The notes beneath the pieces were generated by a model. That model had not been told where the DNA came from. It saw only the letters and a list, made by a program, of their open reading frames with translations, and did not search any database. Shown here one piece after another: positions 1 to 14,254 of a stretch of 64,000 bases of DNA. Position numbers and translations under genes: made by a program. This stretch comes from Rotaria macrura (taxonomy: Eukaryota; Rotifera; Eurotatoria; Philodinida; Philodinidae), in NCBI GenBank assembly GCA_900239685.1, contig OENT01000644.1:1-64000 (forward strand), in the 5' to 3' direction. Numbering within the stretch: position 1 is the first letter of the stretch; each line of letters starts with the position of its first letter.

Positions 1-1624
1 CGACCATGTACCTATCGTGGCGTAAAACAGATGAAATATTCCTCCGTACACATTCGACTTTGAAAATTCATTTATGACTAAATCGAAGATAATATCTCTC
101 GTGGAGTAAGTCAGTTCATAACTAGAGCATGTCTGGTAAAAGATTATACCTGATAAGTCAATCAAAATGTCGCAGCAATAGAAACCAAAACTAGTACTAA
201 TCTTCTATTTCTCTTTTCTACAATGACATTTCTTTTTATTACTATTAAAAAATTTCACGAAAAATAATTTCAGTACAAAACATCCCACCATGAAGTATTT
301 GTTCATGTCACAAACGAAGGTAAAGTTCAGCTAAGCAGTAACCGAGCAGTAAATATGCTTTTTGTTCAGATGGAAAACTGTGAAATGATTTTCTTCCATT
401 TGTAACTTGTTTTTGTTTAGATAGGTTGAGTATTCATTTTTACGCTGTCTATCAGATGGCATGGATTGGATTCAGAAAAGCCTATTTTTGTAAAATTATT
501 TCTTTCGCTCCAGAAAAAACTTGTACAGGAAACTCATTCAGCAGAACTAACACTCTAGCAGAGACACCCCACCCAGACTCATAATGAATGCATATCAATA
601 CACTACGTTCGAACAATGTTGTCTTCAAACTTGACAGAAAAAAGTCAGTAAACTCGGCTTGATTTTTTCAAATGAAAATAATTATTTAAAAGTACCACCC
701 CAACTTTTGTTTATTATTAGAAACGAGAAGTAGTGAGTTTTAATAGATCAATTTCTTTTGGTATCGAAAGCAAGATCGGTGACTGTTTGCTTCGAGTTCA
801 ATCGATTCTCTTTTGTTATTACTTATTATACATGAATTAGTGGTTTGATTGACCTGTTGCAAAAGGATAAAACTCTTGCTGTATCTTCTCAAATCACATC
901 ATTCAGGATAATTCTGAAACTTTGAAAACTCTTCAGACGAACATAATGCATAATTGTAAAGCTCATATATGGGTAACGTAGGTTTTCAGCTTTATTTTCA
1001 TGAGACTTTATCAAAGTATATGTACCAATGCAATTAAAGTTTTGAATAGCTTGAAGTGAAAAAGAGAAAAATTCACTTGAATATCAGAACGAGTTCACGT
1101 TTCGGTGTTCTAGTATGCACTTCAATAAGAATGATGAGTCTCAGCACTCGCAGCAGTCGACAATTTATTAACAAGTTTTAACTCAGTCCACAGACTGAGT
1201 GGAGTAGCTTACCATTACCCTCGGTAAAGACGTGTATTGAGTTACTTCACGTATCCAGACGATATCTGAGAAAAATAATATAATACTAGAGTGTTTTCTT
1301 CGTTATAAACTAGTAAGTTGATACAATATCTACCAAGTGGCATAGTATTTGTATATGATTGATTAAAATTTAAACTAATGCATTCTAGATATAGTCTCAC
1401 TGGTTGGTTTATTCAATATTTGAATGGGGAACTTTTAGAAATCATATAACGAAATATTTGTTTGATTTTCTTTAAAATTTCAAATCTTTGTAAAACTATA
1501 TGGTTGAATACGACAGAGTAACGAGTGTGATCAACAGCAAGCATCAACCGATGTAATTAGAAGAAGAAACTTTGTTTTTCACGAATTATTTAATTTGTCA
1601 TGAGTTTTTTGTATTATTCAAAGA
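1..1624. other. No gene seen
   Basis: AT-rich sequence with stops in all frames. I recognise no coding block, RNA gene or repeat here. It precedes the first possible exon of the decayed EZH copy. Confidence 0.5.
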
Positions 1625-4600
1625 AAGATGATGCTCTTCGACAACCTATCGAACATGAATATGCATCACTTTATCTTAAAGTACTTAAAGTCGTGCAGAA
1701 GACAGAACGGTAAGCATTTTTTCCAAAAAGAACTTTGAGTTTTTTCTTCGGTCTGATAGCAAAATGATTGCGGACTTTTTCATAAATTTGCTTCGATGCA
1801 TATTCGAAAAAAAACGAAGTATCTAAGAAAAACTACTCTCTTTTTTTATAATTTGCTAATTTATATTTTCTTGCTGCCTAGCATATTTCGAGCGATACTT
1901 ATTTTGATAAGTATATTCTTGCATAATTAATTGAATCAGTTTGATTTTGACAAGATCTTGGGAAAAAGTTCCATATGCTGAAGTGTGTCAACGAATAAAA
2001 GATTTTTAGAAAAGAACTGTGAATCATCAACTGAAAAAGAGACCGATCGAATAAGGGATCTGTTCATGTATGGAAAAAATGTTTCCTTAATTAATATGAT
2101 CACTGTGCTCAAATACTAATTTCGTCGATGCTGAGCATGTATCTGCAACCAATATTATAGTTACTATCAGTAGAAATATCAAGAGGTCTTTTTCATACAG
2201 CATATATTTACCTACATATGATACAGTAGTTGATTGACATAGTTCTTTTGATGATGATCAAAGGTTCTTATGACAATAATCACTACACTCTTCTTAAACT
2301 GAACTAAGAATCAAATTAAAGATGTACTTTGTACATGTCTTGTAAAACATCAAATAGAATAGTGTTGATTTCTTTCTTTCCTGAAATAAGTAAATTTGTC
2401 ATCATTGACACTTATCTCGGTGCAACGTTGAATGTTTGATATTCGAAAAATAATTTTCCTGCTGTCATGATATTCATTTGAATTTTCTCAACTCTCAAAT
2501 TTTTGATTCGCAAGTGATTTCATAGCAGAAGGGTTTTCTTTACTTTTGCCTTAGCGAAGATTATGAGTTGATTTTAGATGAACAACAAATCTATCGAAAA
2601 TGTTCGCCGCAATTAACTAAAGAATAGAACATCAAATAGACAAGTTTTTATTCACCTTTCTCTTATTTGATTCTAGTCACGTTCTTCGACAAGTACCGCA
2701 ACTATGTCCGCCGCGTCCAGTAACTATACCTATTCCTATATATACTATCGATTCCAATGCAAATATAGATGATGATGATGATACAACTATTTAAGTTATT
2801 GTAACTGACAGTACTAGTAAGAGTTCACAAAAGCATACAACGATTCCAACCGTTATGCCACCACTACCGATTGTACGAGAATCAATCTCCTATGTACCAA
2901 CAGCAAAAGATGATACTGCACGTGACCATCTTATTGGCATATCGTATTTAGGCGATAAATTTTATGCTGACGATCAACAGTTAATTAATTCAATATCAAT
3001 CGCACTGTCTAAACGACAAAAATTAATACGAAGTATAGTTTTGTCCGTAATATTAACTTTCTATTGAATCTTGATATTTAATTAGAAAAAAAAACTTCAC
3101 GAAAATTTTTTGCAGAATATCTATCAATCACTTCGATCAAATAAATTATGGGATTCTTATTCAAATGAAGAAGTGATCGATGCCATACTGCGCAACAAAA
3201 GTCAAAAGACTCGAAAAGATTAATTTGATGAATTTTTCTAGATTATCATCGTGATTCAACATCACGAGCAAGACTCGTGGTGTAAGCAAATCAAAACAGT
3301 TGTTCTCTCAATGAGAAAAAAACCACCTACTACAAACAATCAGAAATGTGATTCAGAAGATGTAGATAATGATGAACTTATTATTGAACGTTTGTGTTCT
3401 TGATTTTGTCCACGTTGTTACAGTTACAAGTAAGATGTTCATTATTCTAGAGTATAATTTAAAACTTTTTCAATAAAGAATGTTCTCGATTGATTTGTCT
3501 CCGAGTTCAATGCTTTTAGAATATTGAAGTCGATTTTATTCATTTTAGTGAACGTTCTCGGAGTTAAAAAACATGCATATCTTTGCTTCGATGTAGTTTA
3601 TTCACGCCGATTACCAATACTAAATTGACATAATAAGCATCAGTCCTCCTTAGAGTCACATATCGCACTGATTTTTTATTTTCTTTTGAGCAATTTCTAT
3701 ATGATTGGAATGTTCAGTAAAGCGTCGCAACATTTATCCTGAGACTCTAATTTTGAATGCTGACAGTAAATAAAATTTATTAAAATATTTTCATCAATCG
3801 TTACTACAAAAAATAATTTATCCTTTTTAAAGCACAATAATATGACAGAGATGAAAAATGAGCACGAATCAGATTTTGACTTTAGCCATCGATGCTTTGA
3901 ATATATTAGACGCAGAGAGGAAATATTCGAATACGAAGTAACAATCACTAAATTGAACGCTTCAGATATAATTTTGATATTTTCATTGAATAGTGTGATT
4001 CAATCTTTTTTCTTATACTTGTTTATTACATAAAGAAGGTCCATCTCATCTATCATTACTAAAACGATTCTTTATCTCAAACAGTAATCGATTCGAACCA
4101 TGTAGTCCGACATGTTATAAATATCAATGCGAATGTCATAAACGACCATTATCACCATCATCGCATGCGAATAAATCATCCTATGAACTCGAAAAGCATG
4201 CAAAACCTCAACGAATATGATCGAATAATGTTCTTATGACTTGAAATAAAAATCTAAAACTTGATTTAAATATTCAAATAAGTGATACACAAAGAAAACG
4301 CCATGCTTAACAAGAATCGAAAATCATTACACTGATCAATCGATTCAAGAGTATTCATTTGGTAATAGTTGCACACGCGATGATAGAAATTTATTTCGTT
4401 TATTTTATTTTATTTTCGATGGTGATTTATGTTCGCCTAAATAAGTATTTGAAAATAATCGATCATGCTATGATCTTTATCAGCACCTTATCAATGATTC
4501 AAAATATTTTTCTAAACGTATATCATCAACGAAAGATTCACCATTTTTAATACGCCAACCATATCGAAGACGTATGCCGAAAGGTACTACAGGAGCATTT

Positions 4601-5926
4601 CTTCTCTACGTAAAAAAGACTCTAAATCGAACAAATAGTAATTATGATCGTAAGAGTACAACAACAGAAACAACCACAACATTGAAACCAGCTTATCGAC
4701 CTTGTTTACATGATGGACCATGTACTCCTGAAAATCTCCAGTGTCGTTGTACAAACATGGGAACATTTTGTGAAAATTTTTATAATTGTTCTATTGATAG
4801 TCCACGTCGATTTCCGGGTCGTGATTGCAAAGGTTCAAACTTGTTTGATAATTGTTAATGTTGTGCTGAGAGTCGAGAATGCGATTCGGACCTATGTCAT
4901 CATTTTGGAGCATCCTTATTTTTTAATCAACTCAAACCTTCAACCAAATCGCAAGTTTTATTATTTAACTGATACTTTCTTGTATGAGAAAATCAATGCA
5001 TATGTGTATAAATGCTGCGTAGGCTTCGCAGTCCCTCTGAATGTTGGCTGATAGCATCAAGGAAATAATGCCAGATATATGCACTTCGGCTTATAGTGAA
5101 CTCTCTCAATGGAAATGAATCTAATCATCAAGCTTACTTTATCTTTTTTTAATACATGTATCTGACAATAGAAAAGTAAATTCGCCATCGGATGCACAGA
5201 GCTTCCATCCCATAATGTGATACCGAAAAATTCTTGAAAAATCTATTTTATATGCTTACTTCGAGAGCCTGTAGCTCATAGTGAACATGAGATATACAAT
5301 TAGTATTTTAAATTGAAACACACATGTACCTGTTAAGGCCTATTTTATACTGATTGTAGTACAATAACTATTTGCGTGCTATCAGAATTCACAGTGCAAT
5401 AGATTCATATTCATAGACTATTTTCATTGTAGCAGCAGGTACAGATCAAGTCGGAGTTGTCAAGTTGATCTACGGATAGTGCACATCGTTAATATTCCAA
5501 GCAGTTATATAGTTTCGTAAGTTATCAACCCATATATCTTGATAACACCAAAAGATTTCCTTTGAGGAACAAGGGAAAATGAATAGTTTCTAAAAATCAA
5601 AGCATATTTTAGAAGTACTGAAATATCGCGAAATCGCGAGAAGATGCCAAAAAATCACTGACAAAATTTACCCGATATATCTGATCGCGAACGACTAGTA
5701 ATATACCAGCACGATCACATAGTCTGCGGTCATGTCGTTATAATGAAATATCATGCTATCAACAACGACATACAAATTCAAGAACATCATTAAATTCAAA
5801 TACACCACAATCGTCATCAGTGATTACACGTGCCAATATTGCATTGCAACGAAAGATTCATAAACACATTCTTGTAGTCGAATCTGATGGTAGAGGTCTC
5901 TTTTTATGGGATCGTTCAATCATATA
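1625..5926 (+). pseudogene. EZH: Decayed EZH/E(z) (Polycomb H3K27 methyltransferase) gene copy
   Basis: In order along the + strand, translated blocks match the EZH2/E(z) family. A possible N-terminal exon ends near 1709 at GTAAGC. At 2690-3067 lies an acidic DDDDD stretch and then a block ending HLIGISYLGDKFYADDQQLI, matching EZH2 '[20 protein letters not shown]'. CPRCYSYK near 3404-3428 and EPCSPTCYKYQCECHK near 4097-4144 match the paired Cys motifs of EZH2. A SANT-like block lies at 4340-4500. The pre-SET CXC block at 4690-4905 shows RFPGRDCK and then SRECDSDLC. The start of SET near 5835-5925 shows IALQRKIHKHI and SDGRGLFLWD. In-frame stops interrupt these blocks, for example at 2792-2794, 3401-3403, 4442-4444 and 4856-4858, and the catalytic part of SET is not found downstream. 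It is therefore read as a pseudogene, probably a decaying duplicate with its introns kept. Exon edges are approximate. Confidence 0.8.
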
Positions 5927-8900
5927 AAAATAACACGCTTTAAAAATAGTTCTCAAGTACCAAATACTTAATTTAAATCGAATTATTCATTTCAATCTCC
6001 AATGTAATTTTTCGATCAAATAAGTGGAAGATCTTTGATTTTTTTCCAGGAACCTTCTCCTCATTATCCATTGATAAAGTTCTCCTTATGAAACAGATAT
6101 AATTGACAATTTCATCACGTATTTAAAACACCCATTTGGAGTTCAATCATAGCAAAATCACTGCACACTATATTATTCTTATATTAAGTGGCTGGTTACA
6201 GAATTTTTCTAGATTCATCGATAGCAAATACTGAAGATGAAATTAATTTTGAAGAAGTCGACTCTATGATGGACGCGCATTTTCCTATTTATTTAATCTT
6301 GATATGCATCACTGTATTGATTCTCTCGACAATTTGGCATCAACCTTCGGTTAGAATTTTTGCTATTTTTAAAATCGATTTCTGAATGAACGACACACGA
6401 AGAAATAGAAACTGAAGTTTCTTGTCGATTTATTAAGTAAACGGAAAGACCGGCTCTTATTTTAAAAGATATTCAGTTGACCCTTTTTATTTTGTTCTAA
6501 TGTTAATAAAAGGTAGAGAAATAAAATAAATCTTAAACTTATGATTTGATTTTTGTTTTATTTTAATTTTTGTGATGTATTAAAATTATATCAACATATT
6601 AGAAAATATCCATTAAGTATATCCATCTCCACACGTGATGCATTAATAATCTTGGCAAGATTTATGATGACGATCTTTCAATAAGAAGGAACTTCATGAA
6701 TCAATGGTTAGCATCTCTAATCAGTATTCAGTAATGGCAAATATTTATTCTCTCGTTTGTATATATATGAACATGTTAGATTTGAGATCAACCCTGGTGT
6801 GAAACTTTTCATTCTTTCATTTCTTAACAAGTGATATAGTTTCATTTTTTATTGCTATGAAATTCGACATTTTTATTATATTCATTTCTGCATCGTTTTT
6901 TATGACTTCATGCTGCAAACGTGTTACAAAACGATTCAAAATTTATACAAATATTCAAAAACACCGACTTCAAGAATCTATTAATACATATATAAATTCT
7001 TTATAAGTATATATTCATTGTACATGAAAACTCTATACGTATCTGCTCTTAAACTCAATTCTGTATGGAAAGCCACATGCTTCTTAAAAGTGTATTCAAG
7101 TTATGCATGGCTTATACGCTATATCAGGGCCTACAAGAGTTTAACAGGGTTCAAATTAAAGCAGAGCTGGTAACTCCCTTCATCATATCCACACCCTCAT
7201 CCAGTGAGATTTTCACCTTTACTTGCTCTGTGACGATCTCTGTTTGTACCTGACATCTTTAAAAGTATTGATATTTTCTTCTCACATCTTATCCTTTCCG
7301 AATTGGTCACCTTTCGACGTTTTCCATCAGCCACCAATTATCGATCAGATTATATTGGGAGTTGAATAAAAATAATGATTTTGCATACAAATGATGCCCA
7401 TAGTTCTTGAAGCACAATTGTGTCGTATCATGGATGGTTACCAAAAAGATGATATATCGGTGCTAGATATTAATTGAATAAAAAATCAACAATAGTAAAT
7501 TCTTTATGCTCATGAATCCTTTAAGCATTCGATATGTTTTTATTTCCATATTTTCTATCACCGCTAATGTTCAAAACTCAGTCTTATATGAAAAACTAAT
7601 ATGGAAGGTATGACTTGGTATTCATCACATACAACAANAAAATTTCTTTCAAAGTATATGCACTAAAAGTCAAATCATGATCAATTTTGTGAAGTCTTGA
7701 CAGATTATAAGATATTCTAAGATTGATTGAGAATATAACGAAATAGTTTCTATTGATGGAAATCGAAAGCTGGAAATGATGAAACATTAAACTTTAACGA
7801 ATCGAATATGAATCTTTCGTGAGTTCTCTCTCCTTGTATAAAGCAAACAAAAAACATTTATTTCTTCTAGAATACACAGCTTGATTATGTAATCCAAACA
7901 ATTTATAGACTTGTCAAAAGCAAAACTATTTAGAACTTAATGGTATTCGTCGATTATACTTCAAATTTATTGATGGCTCTCCATTACTTGTTATTTGTTT
8001 TTACATCATGCATACTATTTTATGATGAAGTCTAAAAAATACCAGTTACCAGTTTCACACGTATCGCATGTTCACATTATAAGAATGAATTACATACTTT
8101 AGTGTTTCATTGGCATGCTTCTATCTCTATAGCTAAATAAATAACACGTATGCACTCAGTCAATTTCCCTTGTTCCGTGAAACTTTCCAATAATAATGTA
8201 GCCACTGATTTTAAGAGAGGGATGCAAGAGTTCTATTCCTGATGGGTCAACTCGGTACCTAAATAGATTGATGCCTCACGGTCTTCAGAAAATCCATGAC
8301 ACAGAGGTGGCATACATTTTTTTAGCTTATAAAACACGTTTCTGATAGTCAGATGAACCGTAGCAAACTAAAGATTGATAATATGTTATTGTTAACTAAC
8401 AATTTTTACCGGTATATTTGTTTGTTCAACTTTAGGTTTTGGTCTAGGAAAAGAGTGTCGCTGTATCATAAGGTAGAAAATCAAATTTGATTTCTGTCTT
8501 CGACTTCTAATTATAATTTGGAAAGGAATAGATTCCTTCTGTAGCTGTTTCTTCGATAATACAGCTAGTGGAGATTCGTCACGTGATAGTGATGGAGGGA
8601 ACTCATCAGACTGAAGACTCAGAGATTATATACGGCGTACAATAAGGAATGTTCTACAGAGCTTTTTCTTTATATTTTCAAAACTTCACAAACTATAATG
8701 TAGAGAAATGGCTCTGTCAATGGCGGAAAGTATATTGGGATCCTCTCGCATATACCAAAATTGGCAAGATGAGATTGTAAGTTGTCAAACATTTTTATCC
8801 TTTGTCTTTTATAGTCCTTACGGATGACATCTGTATTGTTACCTTTGATAAGTGGGTAACTGCATCCCATAATGATTCAAATCAACTTAGCTAACGATTT

Positions 8901-11900
8901 CTTTTCTTCAAGCAAGTTTCATCAGTATCCTAAGCACTGGAATATTTTAAGACAGCAAAAGTCTGTCGCAAATGTACTTTTTGCATTAAAGGTGTGTATA
9001 AAAAACCGTTATTCATCCAATGACTCTGAAATTAATATGTGAAATACGATGCAGAGTCAGTGCTCCTAATTCTTCTGCAAAATACAATTGAGTAATCGAT
9101 TGATAAGTGGTGGCCAATAATCATCGTCTGGAATTGGTTGTTATTTTTCCGAATAGCATGAACATTTTACAGTCGATACACGTGTTTTTAATCATACAGT
9201 GAATAGTCTCTGTTTCTCAATGAGCCATGGAAGCATGAGAAACATTAAATTCTATTCAGCTTCCTAACAGTTCCTAATTATGCCGCTGAGAATATTGTTT
9301 ACTTCCATTACAAATCCAGTGAGTTGAACTATTCATTAGAGTTCCAAATTATTACAAACGATAAGGAAAAAAGACTGCTGCTCCGAAACAATCAGATTCA
9401 AGTCTATCTCATGGCCTTCTCCTGTACGATAATTTTAGAAAGACTCTTGGTCAAGTTTATTATCAGACGTATCATCTTCTTTCAAGATTTGGTATTAATT
9501 TTACATGGAAAAAAAAACCACGAGTAAATTTGCAATAGAAAAAAGTAGATCATTTGCAAGAGTCAAATTTTTAAAAAATCGTATGGTGTAGTCTAATGAA
9601 AACCATTGCGATTCATTAGATGAAGAGTCAAACTAGAACTTCAAATCTGTTGTTGCTTTTTTCAGTCAAATCAGAGAAACATAACTGATCCTATAAGATA
9701 AAATGCATGATTGGTCTTTTGTGTCAGCTAGCGACAATTCTCAATTTTGTTTAATAGGAATCTTTCAGTCAATCTCTCCTTGATTTAAAAACTCGTTCTT
9801 TCCGGTATCAAAGTGCATGTCAAAAACAATTTAATCATATATAGAATGTCTGCTGTCTTTTCGTAGTCAGGAAGGCTACGCTACCATCTGATTGATTTAA
9901 GCATGTTCAACTGTCAGATTATTGAATGAATAAAAGATTACAGATGAGATGGTATAAATTCATTTGATACGGCATATTTCTTGCATTATGGAGATTAATT
10001 TATCTTATTCCTTACTGCTCTTTGTTATTCTACCTCAGATACCCTGTTATCAAAGTGGACTGAATACTCATCTAATTCGACTAACGTAAGTAAGTAGAAT
10101 TTTAAAAAATAGATCATCCTATTGAACTATTTTAGGGCATGCACATGAAATAGATAAGGTGCTGTGGACAAATCTTGAGAGCTGCGCATTTCATTCACAC
10201 AAGAAAAGTCAGTCTCTGTAGAAAAATGGTAATTTCGAATTCCAATCATTTTCCAGATCGAATATTTTTCTTCCCACAATAACTTCGACTTATGAAATAT
10301 TATATCTATTGCGTTTAATCACGACACTAATGAAATCGTTCCACATATGTACGTGACGTTCTTGAGATTGTTGCACAAGAAAGTGATGCGCTATGAATAA
10401 CTCTTGATGTGTGCATAGATCAAGCACATGAAAAAGCAAGTCGCCTACGGAAACATTTCCCTCAAAATTTGAATGCAACATTTGTAACAATGTGATAAAG
10501 AAGTGACGCCCTGATACTGTACTCTATGAGGTTTTCAGAATTAGAATGAGGATCAAAACGGTTAACTATGAATTTCGGGAACGTGGAATCCGCCGTTCCT
10601 TCCTTCTTATGAACCATGCGTGCAGAATACCTGGCGTCGAGATCTACTCGTATAATACAAAGAAGGCTATGTAAATAGCTCATTTTATTGGAACTATAGA
10701 ATAGGTCTGATTGTTATAAGTGCCAAAGATACTTGAAAGCCACATATTCACGGAATATTTTTCTTATAGTTTTGTTCAGTATTCTTCGCTGCATCGAACA
10801 ATATACGATAGTGTTTTGTTTTTGGTTGGTTGGTTTCACAGTGTAATATATGACCCTCAAAGATACTTCATATGCCATGTCTTATAGGCCCCACATACTC
10901 CTGAGGATGCTGCCTATGACAAAATCAGTAGAAAAATAGTGTGGTGATCAAAACTATCACTTAGCAATCATGTGTTATTAGTTAAATTTGTAACTGCGTA
11001 TGTATGATATCTTTGCTTAATAGTGAGTACCTTAGTGTACATGTTGAAACAATCAATAGATTTTTTTCAACAAGTACACTATAACAATGAGGGCTCCATA
11101 TTCAATTCTGTTCTTCTTCATCTTTGTTCTTATCAATAGTCATGCGTCATGAATTTTTTATTTCTCAGCATACATATGGAACTTATTCTATTCTTTCATT
11201 CAGCTTGTTAAATGGATTTTCCCTTGTTCGTCGTTCATAGAATGTTCCGAACTTTTTTTATCACTCTGTATGCATCATAACAGTGTTCCTTAGAAGTAAT
11301 ATGAGAAATCTACATTAATATGAATGAAAGCATAAATATTCCCAACAAAAAAAAATTGATATTTGCTTTTAATGTATTGAATGCAACAACTACATCATCT
11401 TTCATATTTTAATCCCTAACGTATCACACTAATAAAATTTTTCTGATTTATGAATAGCTACTAAGAATAGAATCGATCGGAGAGTGTGAAAAATATTCAC
11501 CGAATTCGAGTTCTCGCTGATTTCAGAAAAATATAGTGGAAAAATTTTCAAACTGATAGTGATTGATCTCATATGTTGCCGAATTCGACAGAAATGGAGC
11601 CAAAAATATTTTTTAATTCGTAGAAAGCCTCTACAAAAGTTCTTATGAAGACGGAAGGGATAACCCTCGAGTGACCATCTTTTTGTTCGTTATCCTTTTT
11701 TAAAAATATACTTATAACGGTTACAGTGAAAGACGAACAAACTGATTTCAGGAATTGAAATCAATTCATTGTTCTATTTTCAGAGGCTATGATGTGCACT
11801 GATTCCATTAATAATAATAAACAAAAGTCATCCATGAAAAGACAAAATCCTACCGGTTCCAAGTAATCAAATACTGTTCTACAAAACCCCCATCACTTGT

Positions 11901-12285
11901 TGTTGCATTAGAGCCGACATCATCACGTAAGTTTCTCCATGTCAAGATTTTCTTTTCAAAGGATATACCTCTATCAATTGATGAATCATTGTACAGTTGA
12001 AACTAGGTAAATGCAGACGAATGTTCTGGCAAGAGATTGAGCCGGCATCTTACGTCATAGCGCAGAGCTTCAAGCTCCTTTGACTGAAGATTTATTCTTT
12101 TAATATTGTTGATTTGGTATTTTCTATCACTTGTTCTAACTCATTGAAGACTTGTCGAGTTTTTGTATTTTCCTATCATAAAGTATGTGTGACGTAATCG
12201 ATTGATGTACAGCTAGTGTATAAGAAATAATGGTAGACTGGCTTTTTTGTTAGATAGTAGACTAAACCAATTCTAAATGTTATGA
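5927..12285. other. Long stretch without a supported gene
   Basis: About 6.4 kb of AT-rich DNA. A 65-residue open frame at 6188-6385 (+) holds a hydrophobic run (LILICITVLILSTIW) but has no recognisable family. Two short overlapping - strand frames at 10290-10683 lie in slightly less AT-rich DNA and could be a coding relic. An ambiguous base (n) sits at 7638. Nothing else stands out. Confidence 0.4.
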
Positions 12286-12508
12286 TTGTTTCTATCCTTA
12301 GATGTAATCAAAGTAATAATATGTCGTTCCAGTTCTTTAGATCAATACTGGTATGTTAAATTTGAAGTCAAAGTTCTAAAAGGATTACTTTTCAAAAGAG
12401 AAGCTATGGAATTAATTGAACAAAGAATGATAAAATTAGAGTATTCTCTTGTCGACTCAGGCATAAGTCATTTGGATCTAGCACAGTTTCGACTTCAAAG
12501 TAACTCAT
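12286..12508 (+). other. Possible unidentified exon upstream of the ABCF copy
   Basis: An open stretch of about 70 codons, rich in charged and hydrophobic residues (SLDQYWYVKFEV... MELIEQRMIKLEYSL... HLDLAQFRLQ), ends near 12500 at a GTAACT that could be a donor. A polypyrimidine/AG acceptor lies near 12543, just before the frame that leads into the ABCF-like sequence. It does not resemble the N-terminus of known ABCF1 proteins, so it may be a divergent N-terminal exon of the same broken gene or part of something else. Confidence 0.3.
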
Positions 12509-12543
12509 AGATTTAAGAGCTTATCACGTAATTTTTCTTTCAG

Positions 12544-13790
12544 TTCTTATTAATCAAGTAGCAACTGCAAAAGAGAAAATGTCAAGTAATGAATCTCAAA
12601 AAATTTTAGCTCTTGAAGAAAACGGCAATATTAACAGAACTATTGAGCTAAAACATGAAGAAGTCATAAGTGAACCAAACGAAAAACTTATTTCACAAGC
12701 AACGGACAATGATCAATGTTCTATATCTCAAGCATCGACACAAAATCGACAAGCACAATTATTTCAAACTACGATGAACATTAAATTAGAAAATTTCTCT
12801 GTATCAGTTCGTGGCAATGATTTATTTGTTAATGCTAATTTAAATATTGTTAACGGTCGTCGATATGGTCTTGTTGGACCTAATGGTATGGGTAAAACAA
12901 CACTACTCAGATATATTCCCAACCACCAATTAGCTATACCACCAAACATTGATGCTCTCTTATGTGAACAAGAAGTCTAAGCTGATGGCAAAACTGTTCT
13001 CGATATCTTCCTATTAACCGATAAGTAACGTTTTGATTTACTTGAAGAACAAAAACATCTCGAATCTCAACTTGAAATATCGCATGCTGCTGAATTACAA
13101 ATAAAACTACGACAACGTTATGATGAATTGAAAGTCATCAATGCTGATGCAGTCAAACCAAAGGCAAAACGAATTCTTGCTGGTCGTGATTTTACACCAA
13201 AACTGATAGCTCGTTCATCGAAATCATTCAGTGGTGGTTGGTGTATGCGTATATCTTTGACTCGAGTATTTTTTATTGAACTGACATTACTCATACTTGA
13301 TGAACCGACAAATCATCTTGATCTTAATGGTATCAATCATGGGAAAAAAAACATTATTACTTGTATCGCACGATCAGTTCTTTTTAGATTCTAACATATG
13401 TACGGATATAATATATTTAGATGATAAATAATTATTCTATTATAGAGGAAATCATTCATTATTCAAAAACAGGCTTCAACAAGCACGTGTACAACAATTA
13501 AAAGATTATGAAAAAACCATCAGCTAAGATTACTAAACATGAAGAGCAAAAGTCAAACGATAATAATCGTGGACGAAAACAAGAAACGAATGAGAATGAA
13601 ACAGTCTCTCGAAAAGAACTCCTACAAAAACCAAAAGAGTATCAAGTTTGTTTCGTTTCCCTTCACCACCTCTATTAAATCCATCAGTACTAGGAGCATA
13701 TGATGTTACATTTGGTCATGAAAATCATGAATTACCTTTCGAAAAACAAAATTTTTGTATTGATATGACTAGTCGTGTTTGAAAGAATTC
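12544..13790 (+). pseudogene. ABCF1: Broken ABCF1-type ABC-F ATPase gene
   Basis: ABC-F proteins are soluble twin-ATPase translation factors; ABCF1 acts with eIF2 and ribosomes. After a Ser/Glu-rich N-terminus come [20 protein letters not shown], a Walker A in [28 protein letters not shown], the signature region [13 protein letters not shown] and Walker B in [14 protein letters not shown]. All are near matches to the first nucleotide-binding domain of animal ABCF1. The linker (PLLNPSVLGAYDVTFGHENH) and FCIDMTSRV, the lead-in to the second ATPase domain, can still be read. Stops occur directly after CEQEV (12978-12980) and near 13026. The frame shifts after NHLDLN, and the second ATPase domain is missing. 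The copy cannot give a working twin-cassette protein. It lies about 465 bp upstream of the V-ATPase H gene. Confidence 0.88.
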
Positions 13791-14254
13791 ATACAGTGCA
13801 TATATTTATATATGTATATGGGTGAATATTACATGTTAATGTTATAGTTTTCGAAAATAAGTTAATGAATTACGGTTATTTTTGAACTTCAGACACATTG
13901 CTAGGCTCGTTCAGAAGTAGCTAATGATATATTATCAACTGTTATTGATGTTTTTCGCCGTTGAAGTTTTGCATCGTGTAATGTTATTGTTTTTAATTCT
14001 TCTCCTATATACCATATATTGGTTGGCTTTTATATTATTGGTCTAGAACTCGACCAACAAAATGAAATCGTTGTAAATATTTATTTTTTTGCATATACAA
14101 AACAATTCTTTCACACATCATCACATAAAATAAAAGTGACAATATGTTATCTTGATAATTTCTCGTTCCTCTATATATACGTTAATTTTATCTTGTCATG
14201 CACTATCACTTTCTTTCGTTGTTGTAGTTTGAAAATTTTTCTCAAACAGTCTTC

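Noticed and set aside
2855-3067. Treating the EZH fragment as a stand-alone 70-residue gene
   Set aside because: Homology continues upstream and downstream across stops and introns; the frame is only one open piece of the decayed gene.
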